Positions 45,934 through 53,785 of a stretch of DNA of 64,000 nucleotides are shown here, piece by piece. Made by a program: the position numbers and the translations under genes. Source of the stretch: Variovorax saccharolyticus (GTDB lineage: Bacteria; Pseudomonadota; Gammaproteobacteria; Burkholderiales; Burkholderiaceae_C); assembly GCF_030316765.1 (NCBI RefSeq), contig NZ_JASZYT010000010.1, positions 282,929-346,928 on the forward strand, given 5' to 3'. Under the pieces are notes generated by a model. It was not told where the DNA came from. It searched no databases and saw only the letters and a list, made by a program, of their open reading frames with translations. The number at the start of each line of letters is the position of its first letter. Position 1 is the first letter of the stretch.

Positions 45934-46875
45934 TCAGCTCAGGCGCGCATCGACCGGCGCTAGCGAAGGCGGCAGGTCCGAATAGCCCAGCGCCTCGAGC
46001 GCATCGATCTCGATGGTGCGGCAGAGTGCGTGCAAGGGCAGGTGGTGCGCTTCGGTGCCGAATGGCTCCTCGATCTCGTCGCCGACGGCGGCCAGCCCGA
46101 AGAAGGTGTAGGCCACGAAGGCCACCACGACCGGCGTCACGTAGCCCGTCAAGTCGACCAGGCCGAAGGGCAGGAAGAAGCAGAACAAGGTCGCGGTCCG
46201 GTGGAGCAGGAGCGTGTAGACGAAAGGGATCGGGGTCGAGCGGATCCGCTCGCAGCCCGCGGCGACGGCCGTCATGCCGGACAGCGTCTCATCGAGCTGC
46301 GCGGCGAGTCGAGGGTCGATGCGTCCTGTGCGCACCGCCACACCCAGGTCGTCGCCCATGCGGCGAAGCAGGTACGACGTTCCATTGCGTGCCTTCGCGA
46401 AGGCCGTTGCCTCGGCGGCGTCGAGGAAGGACCTGACATCGGCCTGCGGCGCACTGCCCCGCAGCTGGTGGCGCAAGGCATGTGCGAACGCGATGCTGCG
46501 GCGGACCAGCGTCACCCGCACATCGCTGCAGCCATCACCCGCCGCGAGAGGGTCCGGGTCCGCGATGAGACTCTGCGCCTGCCTCGCAAGGCTGCGCGAC
46601 CGGTGGATCAGTTCACCCCAGAGCTTGCGCGCTTCCCAGTAGCGGTCGAAGGCCGCGCTGTTGCGAAAGCCCAGGAAGATGGACAGCGCGAGTCCGATGA
46701 TCGAGAAGGGCACCGCGGTCAGCGTGACCTTCCAGTCGAACAGGTAGCCGCGCGACAGCGTCACGGCGATGGCCAGCGCGGTGCATGTCGCCACCGCGGG
46801 CGCGATGCGCCGGAGCACCGAGCCCTTGAGAACGAAGAACAGCCGAATGCCGTGAGGGCGCTGCAGAACGATCAT
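45934..46875 (-). CDS. Bestrophin family ion channel
   Basis: A 313-residue membrane protein of the bestrophin/UPF0187 family. It begins at the family's amphipathic entry (MIVLQRPHGIRLFF), with membrane helices at about 25-45, 50-70, 205-225 and 230-250 and the family segment RNSAAFDRYWEARKLWGEL. Bacterial members conduct ions. It is divergent from the aromatic operon; a functional link to it is not evident. Confidence 0.9.
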   Translation of the reverse strand: MIVLQRPHGIRLFFVLKGSVLRRIAPAVATCTALAIAVTLSRGYLFDWKVTLTAVPFSIIGLALSIFLGFRNSAAFDRYWEARKLWGELIHRSRSLARQAQSLIADPDPLAAGDGCSDVRVTLVRRSIAFAHALRHQLRGSAPQADVRSFLDAAEATAFAKARNGTSYLLRRMGDDLGVAVRTGRIDPRLAAQLDETLSGMTAVAAGCERIRSTPIPFVYTLLLHRTATLFCFFLPFGLVDLTGYVTPVVVAFVAYTFFGLAAVGDEIEEPFGTEAHHLPLHALCRTIEIDALEALGYSDLPPSLAPVDARLS

Positions 46876-47030
46876 GCGAAATCCGTCGCTCGGGTGTTGC
46901 GGGGCACGAAATTCTGCATCGCGCCGCGGTCGCGTGAAGGACGTCGGACCCTTCTGCCGCTGGCTTCCGCAAGAAGCGGACAGTCGCGGGCAGGGATCTC
47001 GCAAGCCGCGAACGGTGGTCGCCGTGCATT

Positions 47031-47103
47031 GCAAGATTCGGATCCGCGGCGGCCATCGCTCGGCAGATTGCGGATAGATCGAAAGAGGTCGTCTTCCTAG
47101 ACT
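47031..47103 (+). promoter_or_regulatory. XylS-type promoter of the aromatic catabolism operon
   Basis: Direct repeats GCA-N6-GGATC (47031-47044) and GCA-N6-GGATAG (47063-47077) start exactly 32 bases apart; TAGACT (47098-47103) follows 20 bases after GGATAG. XylS binds TGCA-N6-GGNTA half-sites, which these closely resemble, and the proximal site overlaps the expected -35 region as in XylS-dependent promoters. The operon start codon is 66 bases downstream. Confidence 0.75.
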
Positions 47104-47169
47104 CAGCTCCACATCGAAAGACCCGCGTGGTCCCCCGATGAACACCACGAGAAAAACGGAGACAGGTCT

Positions 47170-48189
47170 GTGAGCTACAACATTGCGCTCAATTTCGAGG
47201 ATGGCGTGACGCGCTTCATCCAGTGCAGCGGCACGGAGTCGGTGGTCGATGCGGCCTACCGCCAGGGCATCAACATCCCGATGGATTGCCGGGAAGGCGC
47301 CTGCTCGACCTGCAAGTGCCGGATCGAGTCCGGCGACTACTCGCTCGGCGACTACATCGAGGACGCACTCAGCAAGGACGAGGCCGACAACGGCTATGCA
47401 CTGGCCTGCCAGATGCGACCCAAAGCCGATTGCGTGGTGCTCGTGCCGACCGATTCGACCGCCTGCAACACCAGGCAGGAGAGCTACGAGACCGAGATCG
47501 TCGAGGTCCGGAAGCTCTCGGACAGCACCTTCAGCCTGGTGCTGCGCGGCGCGGGACTGAAGACGCTCAGCTTCCTCCCCGGCCAGTACGCGAACCTCCA
47601 GGTGCCCGGCGAAGAGCAGCGACAGCGTGCGTACTCGTTCAGCTCGCTCGCAGCCGGCAGCGACACCGTGTCCTTCCTGATCCGCAACGTGCCCGGCGGA
47701 CTCATGAGCGGCTTTCTGAGCCAGCGTGCGAAGCCCGGCGTCGGCCTCTCGCTGACCGGCCCCTTCGGCAGCTTCTACCTGCGCTCGATCCAGCGCCCGA
47801 TGCTGATGCTGGCGGGCGGCACCGGGCTCGCGCCTTTCCTCGCGATGCTGGACAAGATCGCCGCGGCCGGCGGCAGCGCCCACCCGATCCATCTGCTCTA
47901 CGGCGTCAACATGGACCGCGACGTGGTCGAGACGGACAAGCTGGAAGCGTTCACGAAGCAGATCCCGAACTTCAGCTATGCAGTGTGTGTGGTGGATGCC
48001 AACAGCGAGCTGCCGAGGAAGGGCTATGTCACGCACCATATCGAGCCCGCGCACCTCAACGAGGGTGAAGTCGACATCTACCTCTGCGGCCCGCCGCCGA
48101 TGGTCGAGGCGGTCGCCAACCACCTGCGCGACGTGAACCTCAAGTCGGCCTCGTTCCACTTCGAGAAGTTCGCCGCAAGCATCGGCTAG
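47170..48189 (+). CDS. antC: Ring-hydroxylating dioxygenase reductase component (BenC/AntC-like)
   Basis: A 339-residue electron-transfer protein. The N-terminal plant-type [2Fe-2S] ferredoxin has cysteines C40, C45, C48 and C80; a FAD domain (RAYSFSS) and an NAD domain (GGTGLAPFLAML; CGPPPM) follow. It passes electrons from NADH to the terminal oxygenase encoded 0.5 kb downstream. Unusually it comes first in the operon. The GTG start has a CGGAGA site. BenC and AntC are close relatives; the symbol is provisional. Confidence 0.9.
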   Translation: MSYNIALNFEDGVTRFIQCSGTESVVDAAYRQGINIPMDCREGACSTCKCRIESGDYSLGDYIEDALSKDEADNGYALACQMRPKADCVVLVPTDSTACNTRQESYETEIVEVRKLSDSTFSLVLRGAGLKTLSFLPGQYANLQVPGEEQRQRAYSFSSLAAGSDTVSFLIRNVPGGLMSGFLSQRAKPGVGLSLTGPFGSFYLRSIQRPMLMLAGGTGLAPFLAMLDKIAAAGGSAHPIHLLYGVNMDRDVVETDKLEAFTKQIPNFSYAVCVVDANSELPRKGYVTHHIEPAHLNEGEVDIYLCGPPPMVEAVANHLRDVNLKSASFHFEKFAASIG

Positions 48190-48225
48190 CGCGCTCCTCC
48201 CATCCCATTCAAGCAAGGCGCATCG

Positions 48226-48666
48226 ATGAACGTCGCGATCGATTTCGCGTGGGACGACCGCTTCCTGGTCGGTCACCCCGCCATGGACGACACGCACCAC
48301 GAGTTCGTCGAACTCGTGAATGCGATGCTGGGCGCCGGCGAGAAGGACTTCGCCTGCCTCCTGGACGCGTTCGCGTCGCACGTCGAGGCGCACTTCGCGT
48401 CCGAAGAGACGCTGATGGACCGCTACGGCTTCCCGGCACGGGATTGCCACGTGGACGAGCACGAGCGCGTGCTGGCGTCGGTGCGGGAGGTCCGGGCGCT
48501 GGTCGCCGATGGCGACGTGGAGACCGGCCGCGCGCTGGCCCGGGCACTGGCCGACTGGTTCCCCGGCCATACCGACTACATGGATTCGGCGCTCTCGACC
48601 TGGATCACGAAGAAGGTCGCCGACGGCGCGCCCGTGGTCCTGCGCAGGTCGATGAAGCACAGCTGA
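48226..48666 (+). CDS. Bacteriohemerythrin
   Basis: A 146-residue oxygen-binding diiron protein. The hemerythrin ligand pattern is visible: DDTHHEFVELVN, HVEAHFASEETLM, HVDEHERVL and HTDYMDS. It probably binds O2 or protects/loads oxygen and iron. Its place between the reductase and the dioxygenase alpha gene suggests supply of O2 to the oxygenases of the pathway (inference). Confidence 0.92.
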   Translation: MNVAIDFAWDDRFLVGHPAMDDTHHEFVELVNAMLGAGEKDFACLLDAFASHVEAHFASEETLMDRYGFPARDCHVDEHERVLASVREVRALVADGDVETGRALARALADWFPGHTDYMDSALSTWITKKVADGAPVVLRRSMKHS

Positions 48667-48698
48667 AGCGCCTGCAACTATTCATCAACGGAGACACC

Positions 48699-50093
48699 AT
48701 GTCGATTGCAAGATCAGCGAATGATTGGCGAGAGTTCATCTCGGGATGCCTGGACTTTCGTCCGGAAGAGAACATCTATCGGGTGGCACGCGCCATGTTC
48801 ACAGAGCCCGAGCTGTTCGAGCTCGAGATGGAGATGGTCTTCGAGAAGAACTGGATCTACGCCTGTCACGAGAGCGAGATCAGCAAGCCCAACAACTTCG
48901 TGACCATGAAGGCGGGGCGGCAGCCCCTGATCATCACACGCGACAGCAACGGCCAGCTCAACGCGCTCGTCAACGCCTGCGCGCACCGCGGGGCGACCCT
49001 GACGCGCGTCAGCCGCGGCCACCAGTCGACCTTCGTCTGCTCGTTCCACGCCTGGACCTTCCGCTCCGACGGCAAGCTGCTGAAGGTGAAGGCCCCATCG
49101 GAGTACCCGGAGGGCTTCGATCTCTCGCAGCGCAATCTCAAGAAGGCGCGCATCGCGAGCTACAAGGGCTTCGTCTTCGTGAACCTCGACAACGAAGGCA
49201 GCATGTCGCTGGAGGACTACCTCGGAGATGCCAAGGTCTTTCTCGACCTCATGGTCGCGCAGTCGCCGACCGGCGAACTCGAGGTGCTGCCGGGCAAGGG
49301 CCACTACACCTTCGCGGGCAACTGGAAGCTGCAGAACGAGAACGGCCTCGACGGCTACCACGTGAGCACGGTGCACTACAACTACGTGGCCACGGTGACG
49401 CACCGCGCGGAGATCAACGCAAAGAAGGGCGCGGCGGACGCCAACACGCTCGACTACCGCAAGCTCGGGGTGGGCGACGACGCCACGGACGATGGATGGT
49501 TCTCCTTCCCCAACGGCCACAGCGTGCTCTTCAGCGAGATGCCGAACCCGGAGGTCCGCCCCGGCTATGCCACGGTGATGCCCCGGCTGATCAGGGAGTA
49601 CGGCCAGCAGAAGGCCGAATGGATGATGCACCGGCTGCGCAATCTGAACATCTATCCGAGCCTGTTCTTCATGGACCAGATCAGCTCGCAGCTGCGCATC
49701 ATCCGGCCGGTGGCCTGGAACAAGACCGAGATCCTGAGCCAGTGCATCGGCGTCAAGGGCGAGTCCGACGCCGACCGCGAGAACCGCATCCGCCAGTTCG
49801 AGGACTTCTTCAACGTCTCGGGCATGGGTACGCCCGACGACCTGACCGAGTTCCGTGAAGCGCAGCGCGGTTTCCAGGGCCGCATGGAGAAGTGGAACGA
49901 CATCTCGCGCGGCTGCGACAAGTGGATCAAGGGCAGCACGGCAAACGCCGAGACGCTCGGGATCCGCCCGGTGCTGACGGGCAGCGAACTCACGCATGAA
50001 GGCCTCTACGCCAACCAGCACGGCGCCTGGCGCGATGCGCTGCTCAGGGGCCTCGACATCAAGAGCCGCGACGCGGAAGGAGCAAAGCAATGA
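48699..50093 (+). CDS. antA: Rieske aromatic ring dioxygenase, alpha subunit (anthranilate/benzoate 1,2-dioxygenase type)
   Basis: A 464-residue catalytic subunit. The Rieske cluster is C94-x-H96 and C114-xx-H117 (CAHRGA...CSFHAW), and the mononuclear iron ligands lie in DGYHVSTVHYNY with a distal Asp. From memory of the family the sequence is closest to AntA proteins, so it would turn anthranilate to catechol (or benzoate to its diol). No diol dehydrogenase (BenD) is present, which favours anthranilate, whose product rearomatises by itself. GGAGA ribosome site; the beta gene overlaps (ATGA). Confidence 0.9.
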   Translation: MSIARSANDWREFISGCLDFRPEENIYRVARAMFTEPELFELEMEMVFEKNWIYACHESEISKPNNFVTMKAGRQPLIITRDSNGQLNALVNACAHRGATLTRVSRGHQSTFVCSFHAWTFRSDGKLLKVKAPSEYPEGFDLSQRNLKKARIASYKGFVFVNLDNEGSMSLEDYLGDAKVFLDLMVAQSPTGELEVLPGKGHYTFAGNWKLQNENGLDGYHVSTVHYNYVATVTHRAEINAKKGAADANTLDYRKLGVGDDATDDGWFSFPNGHSVLFSEMPNPEVRPGYATVMPRLIREYGQQKAEWMMHRLRNLNIYPSLFFMDQISSQLRIIRPVAWNKTEILSQCIGVKGESDADRENRIRQFEDFFNVSGMGTPDDLTEFREAQRGFQGRMEKWNDISRGCDKWIKGSTANAETLGIRPVLTGSELTHEGLYANQHGAWRDALLRGLDIKSRDAEGAKQ

Positions 50094-50581
50094 CGGGCGA
50101 CCTGCAACAGAGCGTGGAGCAGTTTCTCTATCGCAAGGCGGACCTGTGCGACCGCCGCGAATGGGTGGACTACCTGGAGCTCTTCGACGAGGAGTCCGAG
50201 CTCCATATTCCCCAATGGGACTCGGAGCATGTCTACACCACCGATCCCAAGCGCGGCATGTCGCTGATGTACTACGCGAACCGCGCCGGCCTGGAGGACC
50301 GCGTGTTCCGCATCGGCACCGGCAAATCCGCCGCTTCGACGCCGATGCCGCGCACGCTGCACCTGGTCACCAACGTCGCGATCCAGGAAGTCTCCGATTC
50401 CCAGCTCGAGGCGAAGGCCAAGTGGGTGACGCATGTCTACCGCTTCGGCCAGTCGTCGACCTTCCACGGCGACGTCACCTACCGACTCAGGCCCGCAGGC
50501 TTCAGCTGGGTGATCCTGAAGAAGCATGTCGTGATCCACAACGACACCATCGATTCGGTGCTGGACTTCTATCACGTCTGA
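50090..50581 (+). CDS. antB: Rieske aromatic ring dioxygenase, beta subunit
   Basis: A 163-residue small subunit of the ring-hydroxylating dioxygenase (SnoaL-like fold). The stretch RGMSLMYYANRAGLEDRVFRI is the family signature. It forms an alpha3beta3 enzyme with the alpha subunit. The start overlaps the alpha stop as ATGA. Confidence 0.92.
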   Translation: MTGDLQQSVEQFLYRKADLCDRREWVDYLELFDEESELHIPQWDSEHVYTTDPKRGMSLMYYANRAGLEDRVFRIGTGKSAASTPMPRTLHLVTNVAIQEVSDSQLEAKAKWVTHVYRFGQSSTFHGDVTYRLRPAGFSWVILKKHVVIHNDTIDSVLDFYHV

Positions 50582-50622
50582 CCCAGCCCGCACCCTTCAG
50601 AACGACCACCAAGGAGACATAC

Positions 50623-52005
50623 ATGCGTCAAATCGACGTCCACAGACTATCCGACGAATCGCGCTTCAACAGCTTCCATGGGCTCGTGCTGTTCTGGTGC
50701 GCGCTGATCATCGTGTTCGACGGCTATGACCTCGCGGTGATGGGCATCGCGTTGCCGTCGATCATGAAGGACATGAATGTCGACCCGACCAGCGCCGGGT
50801 TCATGGTGAGCGCGGCGCTGTTCGGGATGATGTTCGGCGCCATCACGCTCGGAACGCTGGCCGATCGCATCGGTCGCCGGCGCACGATCGCGATCTGCAT
50901 CGCCCTGTTCAGCGTGTTCACCGCGGCCGCGGGTCTTGCGAAGGATCCGATCACCTTCAGTGTGGTCCGGTTCCTGGCGGGTCTGGGGATCGGCGGCGTC
51001 ATGCCCAACGTGATCGCGCACATGACGGAGTTCGCGCCCCGCAAGATCCGCAGCATCATGGTCACGCTGATGTTCAGCGGCTACTCGGTGGGCAGCATCC
51101 TGGCCGCTCTGCTGGGCAAGGGGCTGATCGAGACTTATGGATGGCAATCGGTGTTCCTGGCCGCCGGTGCGCCCGTGCTGCTGATCCCGATCATCCTGAA
51201 GTCGATGCCGGAATCGATGCCCTACCTGCTTGCGAAGGGCCGCACCAGCGAACTGAAGGGGATCGCGTCGCGGCTCGATCCGAGCTACATACCGCGCACC
51301 GACGACCAGTTCATGGTCCCGGCCGCGGACAAGATCGACAGCGCGCCGATCCGCCACCTGTTCACCGAAGGCCGCGGCTTCAGCACGATCATGTTCTGGA
51401 TCGCCACCTTCATGTGCCTGTTCATGGTGTACGCGCTGAGCTCGTGGCTCACGCGGCTGATGATCACGGCGGGCTACAGCCTGGGATCGGCGCTGTCCTT
51501 CGTGCTGGCGCTCAATGCCGGCGCGATCGCAGGCGCGATCGGCGGCGGCCTGCTGGCCGACCGGTTCCACATCAAGTACGTGCTGATCTGCATGTACGCG
51601 GTGGCCGCGGTGTCGATCGCCCTGCTGGGCTACAGGATGTCGACCGAGCTGCTGTATGTGTTCGTGGCGCTGACAGGTGCCTGCACGATCGGCACCCAGA
51701 TCGTGAGTTCGGCCTACATCGGCCAGTTCTACCCGATGTCCGTGAAGTCGACCGGCATCGGCTGGGCGCTGGGCGTCGGCCGCAGCGGAGCCATCCTGGC
51801 GCCGATCATCATCGGTTCGCTGGTGGCGATGCAGCTGCCGCTCGAGAAGAACTTCCTGGCGATCGCAGTGCCGGCGGTCATCGCAGCCGTGGCCATGATG
51901 CTCGTGAACCATTCGCGCTCGGCATCGGCCCAGCACGAAGCGGCTGCCCGCGGCGACGCCTTGCCAGAGCCGCTGCAGCCGCGCCCGGCGAGCGCGCGGC
52001 ACTAG
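50623..52005 (+). CDS. Aromatic acid:H+ symporter (MFS, AAHS family)
   Basis: A 460-residue twelve-helix importer. The AAHS signatures are present: DGYDLAVMGIALPSIMKD in helix 1 and GTLADRIGRRRT between helices 2 and 3. BenK, PcaK and related proteins carry benzoate or hydroxybenzoates. Here it presumably brings in the dioxygenase substrate. AAGGAG site. The open frame upstream of 50623 is shadow. Confidence 0.92.
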   Translation: MRQIDVHRLSDESRFNSFHGLVLFWCALIIVFDGYDLAVMGIALPSIMKDMNVDPTSAGFMVSAALFGMMFGAITLGTLADRIGRRRTIAICIALFSVFTAAAGLAKDPITFSVVRFLAGLGIGGVMPNVIAHMTEFAPRKIRSIMVTLMFSGYSVGSILAALLGKGLIETYGWQSVFLAAGAPVLLIPIILKSMPESMPYLLAKGRTSELKGIASRLDPSYIPRTDDQFMVPAADKIDSAPIRHLFTEGRGFSTIMFWIATFMCLFMVYALSSWLTRLMITAGYSLGSALSFVLALNAGAIAGAIGGGLLADRFHIKYVLICMYAVAAVSIALLGYRMSTELLYVFVALTGACTIGTQIVSSAYIGQFYPMSVKSTGIGWALGVGRSGAILAPIIIGSLVAMQLPLEKNFLAIAVPAVIAAVAMMLVNHSRSASAQHEAAARGDALPEPLQPRPASARH

Positions 52006-52024
52006 GCCGGCAAAGCGCCCCGGC

Positions 52025-52396
52025 ATGCCCTACCGCATCACGATCACCAACACCGCCGAAAGCTACACCTGCGCCGGGGAGGACAACCTGCTCAAGGCCA
52101 TGGAACAGCTTCGCCGCAAGGGCATCCCGGTCGGTTGCCGCAACGGGGGCTGCGGGGTTTGCAAGGTGCGGGTGCTGCAGGGGGACTGCGTGATGAACAA
52201 GATGAGCCGCGCGGCGGTGAGCGAGGAAGAGCAGCGGCAGGGCCATGCACTGGCGTGCCGCGTGCAGCCCCGCAGCGACATGCAGGTGGAAGTGGTGGGA
52301 AGGATGGCGCGAGCCGTCGAGTCCCGCAGAAGTACGTCCTTCAGCTTCGATTTCAGGAGCGAGGGGCGGATGAAGCAATCAGACAAGGAGAACTAG
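52025..52396 (+). CDS. xylT: XylT/DmpQ-type [2Fe-2S] ferredoxin
   Basis: A 123-residue plant-type ferredoxin with cluster cysteines C38, C43, C46 and C78. In meta-cleavage operons XylT reduces the oxidised iron of catechol 2,3-dioxygenase and so reactivates it. It lies directly before the dioxygenase with no gap, exactly that context. The tail after residue 95 is somewhat longer than usual. Confidence 0.9.
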   Translation: MPYRITITNTAESYTCAGEDNLLKAMEQLRRKGIPVGCRNGGCGVCKVRVLQGDCVMNKMSRAAVSEEEQRQGHALACRVQPRSDMQVEVVGRMARAVESRRSTSFSFDFRSEGRMKQSDKEN

Positions 52397-53344
52397 ATGG
52401 CAATCACAGGCGTTCTGCGCCCGGGACACGTCGCGATGCGCGTGCTCGAACTCAAGCCGGCGCTCAAGCACTATGTCGATGTCCTCGGCCTGGTGGAAAC
52501 CGGCCGCGACGACAAGGGCCGGGTCTATCTGAAGGCCTGGGACGAGATCGACCATCACAGCGTGGTTCTGCGCGAGGCCGACGAGGCGGGCCTGGACTAC
52601 ATGGGTTGGAAGGTAGCCTCGGCGGCGACGCTCCAGCGCCTCGCTGCCGAGGTGGAGGCCTCGGGCCTGGCCAGCGACATGGCGTGGATTCCCGCGGGCG
52701 AGCACCCGGAGACCGGCGAGCGCTTCCGCTTCACCGTGCCCACGGGCCACGTGATGGAGCTGTATGCCGACAAGGGCAAGGTCGGCAACGGTTGCGGCAC
52801 CGACGGCCCGGACATCAACCCCGACCCGTGGCCCGATGGCCTCAAGGGCATCGCGCCCTCGCGCTTCGACCACTGCCTGCTCTATGGCGACGACCTCGAC
52901 GGCACCGTCAAGCTGTTCACCGAGGTGCTCGGCTTCAGCGTCGCCGAGCGCGTGATGACGAGCGCCGACAAGAACTTCATGATCGCCGCCTTCCTGAGCT
53001 GTTCGAACAAGGCGCACGACGTCGCCTTCATCCGCCAGCCGGTGAAGGGCAAGCTGCACCACGCATCCTTCGAGCTCGGCAGCTGGGAGAAGGTGCTGCG
53101 CGCGGCCGACATCCTTTCGCGCACCAAGACCTCGATCGATCTGGGACCCACGCGGCACGGCATCACGCGCGGCGAGACCATCTACTTCTTCGACCCCTCG
53201 GGCAACCGCAACGAGGTGTTTTCGGGCGGCTACATCTTCTACCCCGACAAGCCGGCCATCACCTGGTTCGACGAGACGCTCGGGCCGGCGATCTTCTACC
53301 ACGACCGCCAGCTCAACGAGGCCTTCCTGTCGGTGTTCACCTGA
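52397..53344 (+). CDS. xylE: Catechol 2,3-dioxygenase (extradiol)
   Basis: A 315-residue two-domain VOC extradiol dioxygenase that cleaves catechol to 2-hydroxymuconic semialdehyde. The Fe(II) ligands are H159 (RFDHCLLY), H221/H222 (LHHASFEL) and E273 (NRNEVFSGG). It aligns by eye with XylE along its length. AAGGAG site. Confidence 0.95.
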   Translation: MAITGVLRPGHVAMRVLELKPALKHYVDVLGLVETGRDDKGRVYLKAWDEIDHHSVVLREADEAGLDYMGWKVASAATLQRLAAEVEASGLASDMAWIPAGEHPETGERFRFTVPTGHVMELYADKGKVGNGCGTDGPDINPDPWPDGLKGIAPSRFDHCLLYGDDLDGTVKLFTEVLGFSVAERVMTSADKNFMIAAFLSCSNKAHDVAFIRQPVKGKLHHASFELGSWEKVLRAADILSRTKTSIDLGPTRHGITRGETIYFFDPSGNRNEVFSGGYIFYPDKPAITWFDETLGPAIFYHDRQLNEAFLSVFT

Positions 53345-53775
53345 TGAAGAAGGCTGTCACACAGGCGGTCATCGACTGGGAAGCCGCCATGGCCGCGGCA
53401 TCGGGGGCGGCGCGCTGGGCCGAGGAGGCCGGCATCCGGGTCAACGTCGCGGTGGTCGACGCGGGAGGCAACCTGGCGGCCTTCGTTCGCATGCCGGGCG
53501 CCTTCCTTCATTCGATCGACATCGCGATCGACAAGGCCTACACGGCGGCCGGCTTCGGCTTGCCGACCAGCGCCTGGACCGAGGCGCTCGCCACCCACTC
53601 GGGCGCGGTGCGAGAGGGGATCCCGCTGCGGCCCCGGATGGTGTGCTTCGGCGGCGGACTGCCGCTGCGCCACGAAGGGCAGGTCATCGGCGGCATCGGC
53701 GTCTCCGGCGGTTCGGAGCACGAGGACGAGACCTGCGCGCGCGCCGGTCTGCATGCGGTCGACTTGGAGATTTGA
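53344..53775 (+). CDS. GlcG/HbpS family (heme-binding-like) protein
   Basis: A 143-residue GlcG/HbpS (DUF336) protein. Hallmarks: INVAVVDAGGNLAAFVRM, a middle KAYTAAGFGLPTS and the C-terminal GGLPLRHEGQVIGGIGVSGG. Members bind heme or small ligands; the role in catabolic operons is not established. It starts by a TGATG overlap with the ring-cleavage gene, so it is tightly co-expressed. Confidence 0.88.
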   Translation: MKKAVTQAVIDWEAAMAAASGAARWAEEAGIRVNVAVVDAGGNLAAFVRMPGAFLHSIDIAIDKAYTAAGFGLPTSAWTEALATHSGAVREGIPLRPRMVCFGGGLPLRHEGQVIGGIGVSGGSEHEDETCARAGLHAVDLEI

Positions 53776-53785
53776 AAGGACGGAC

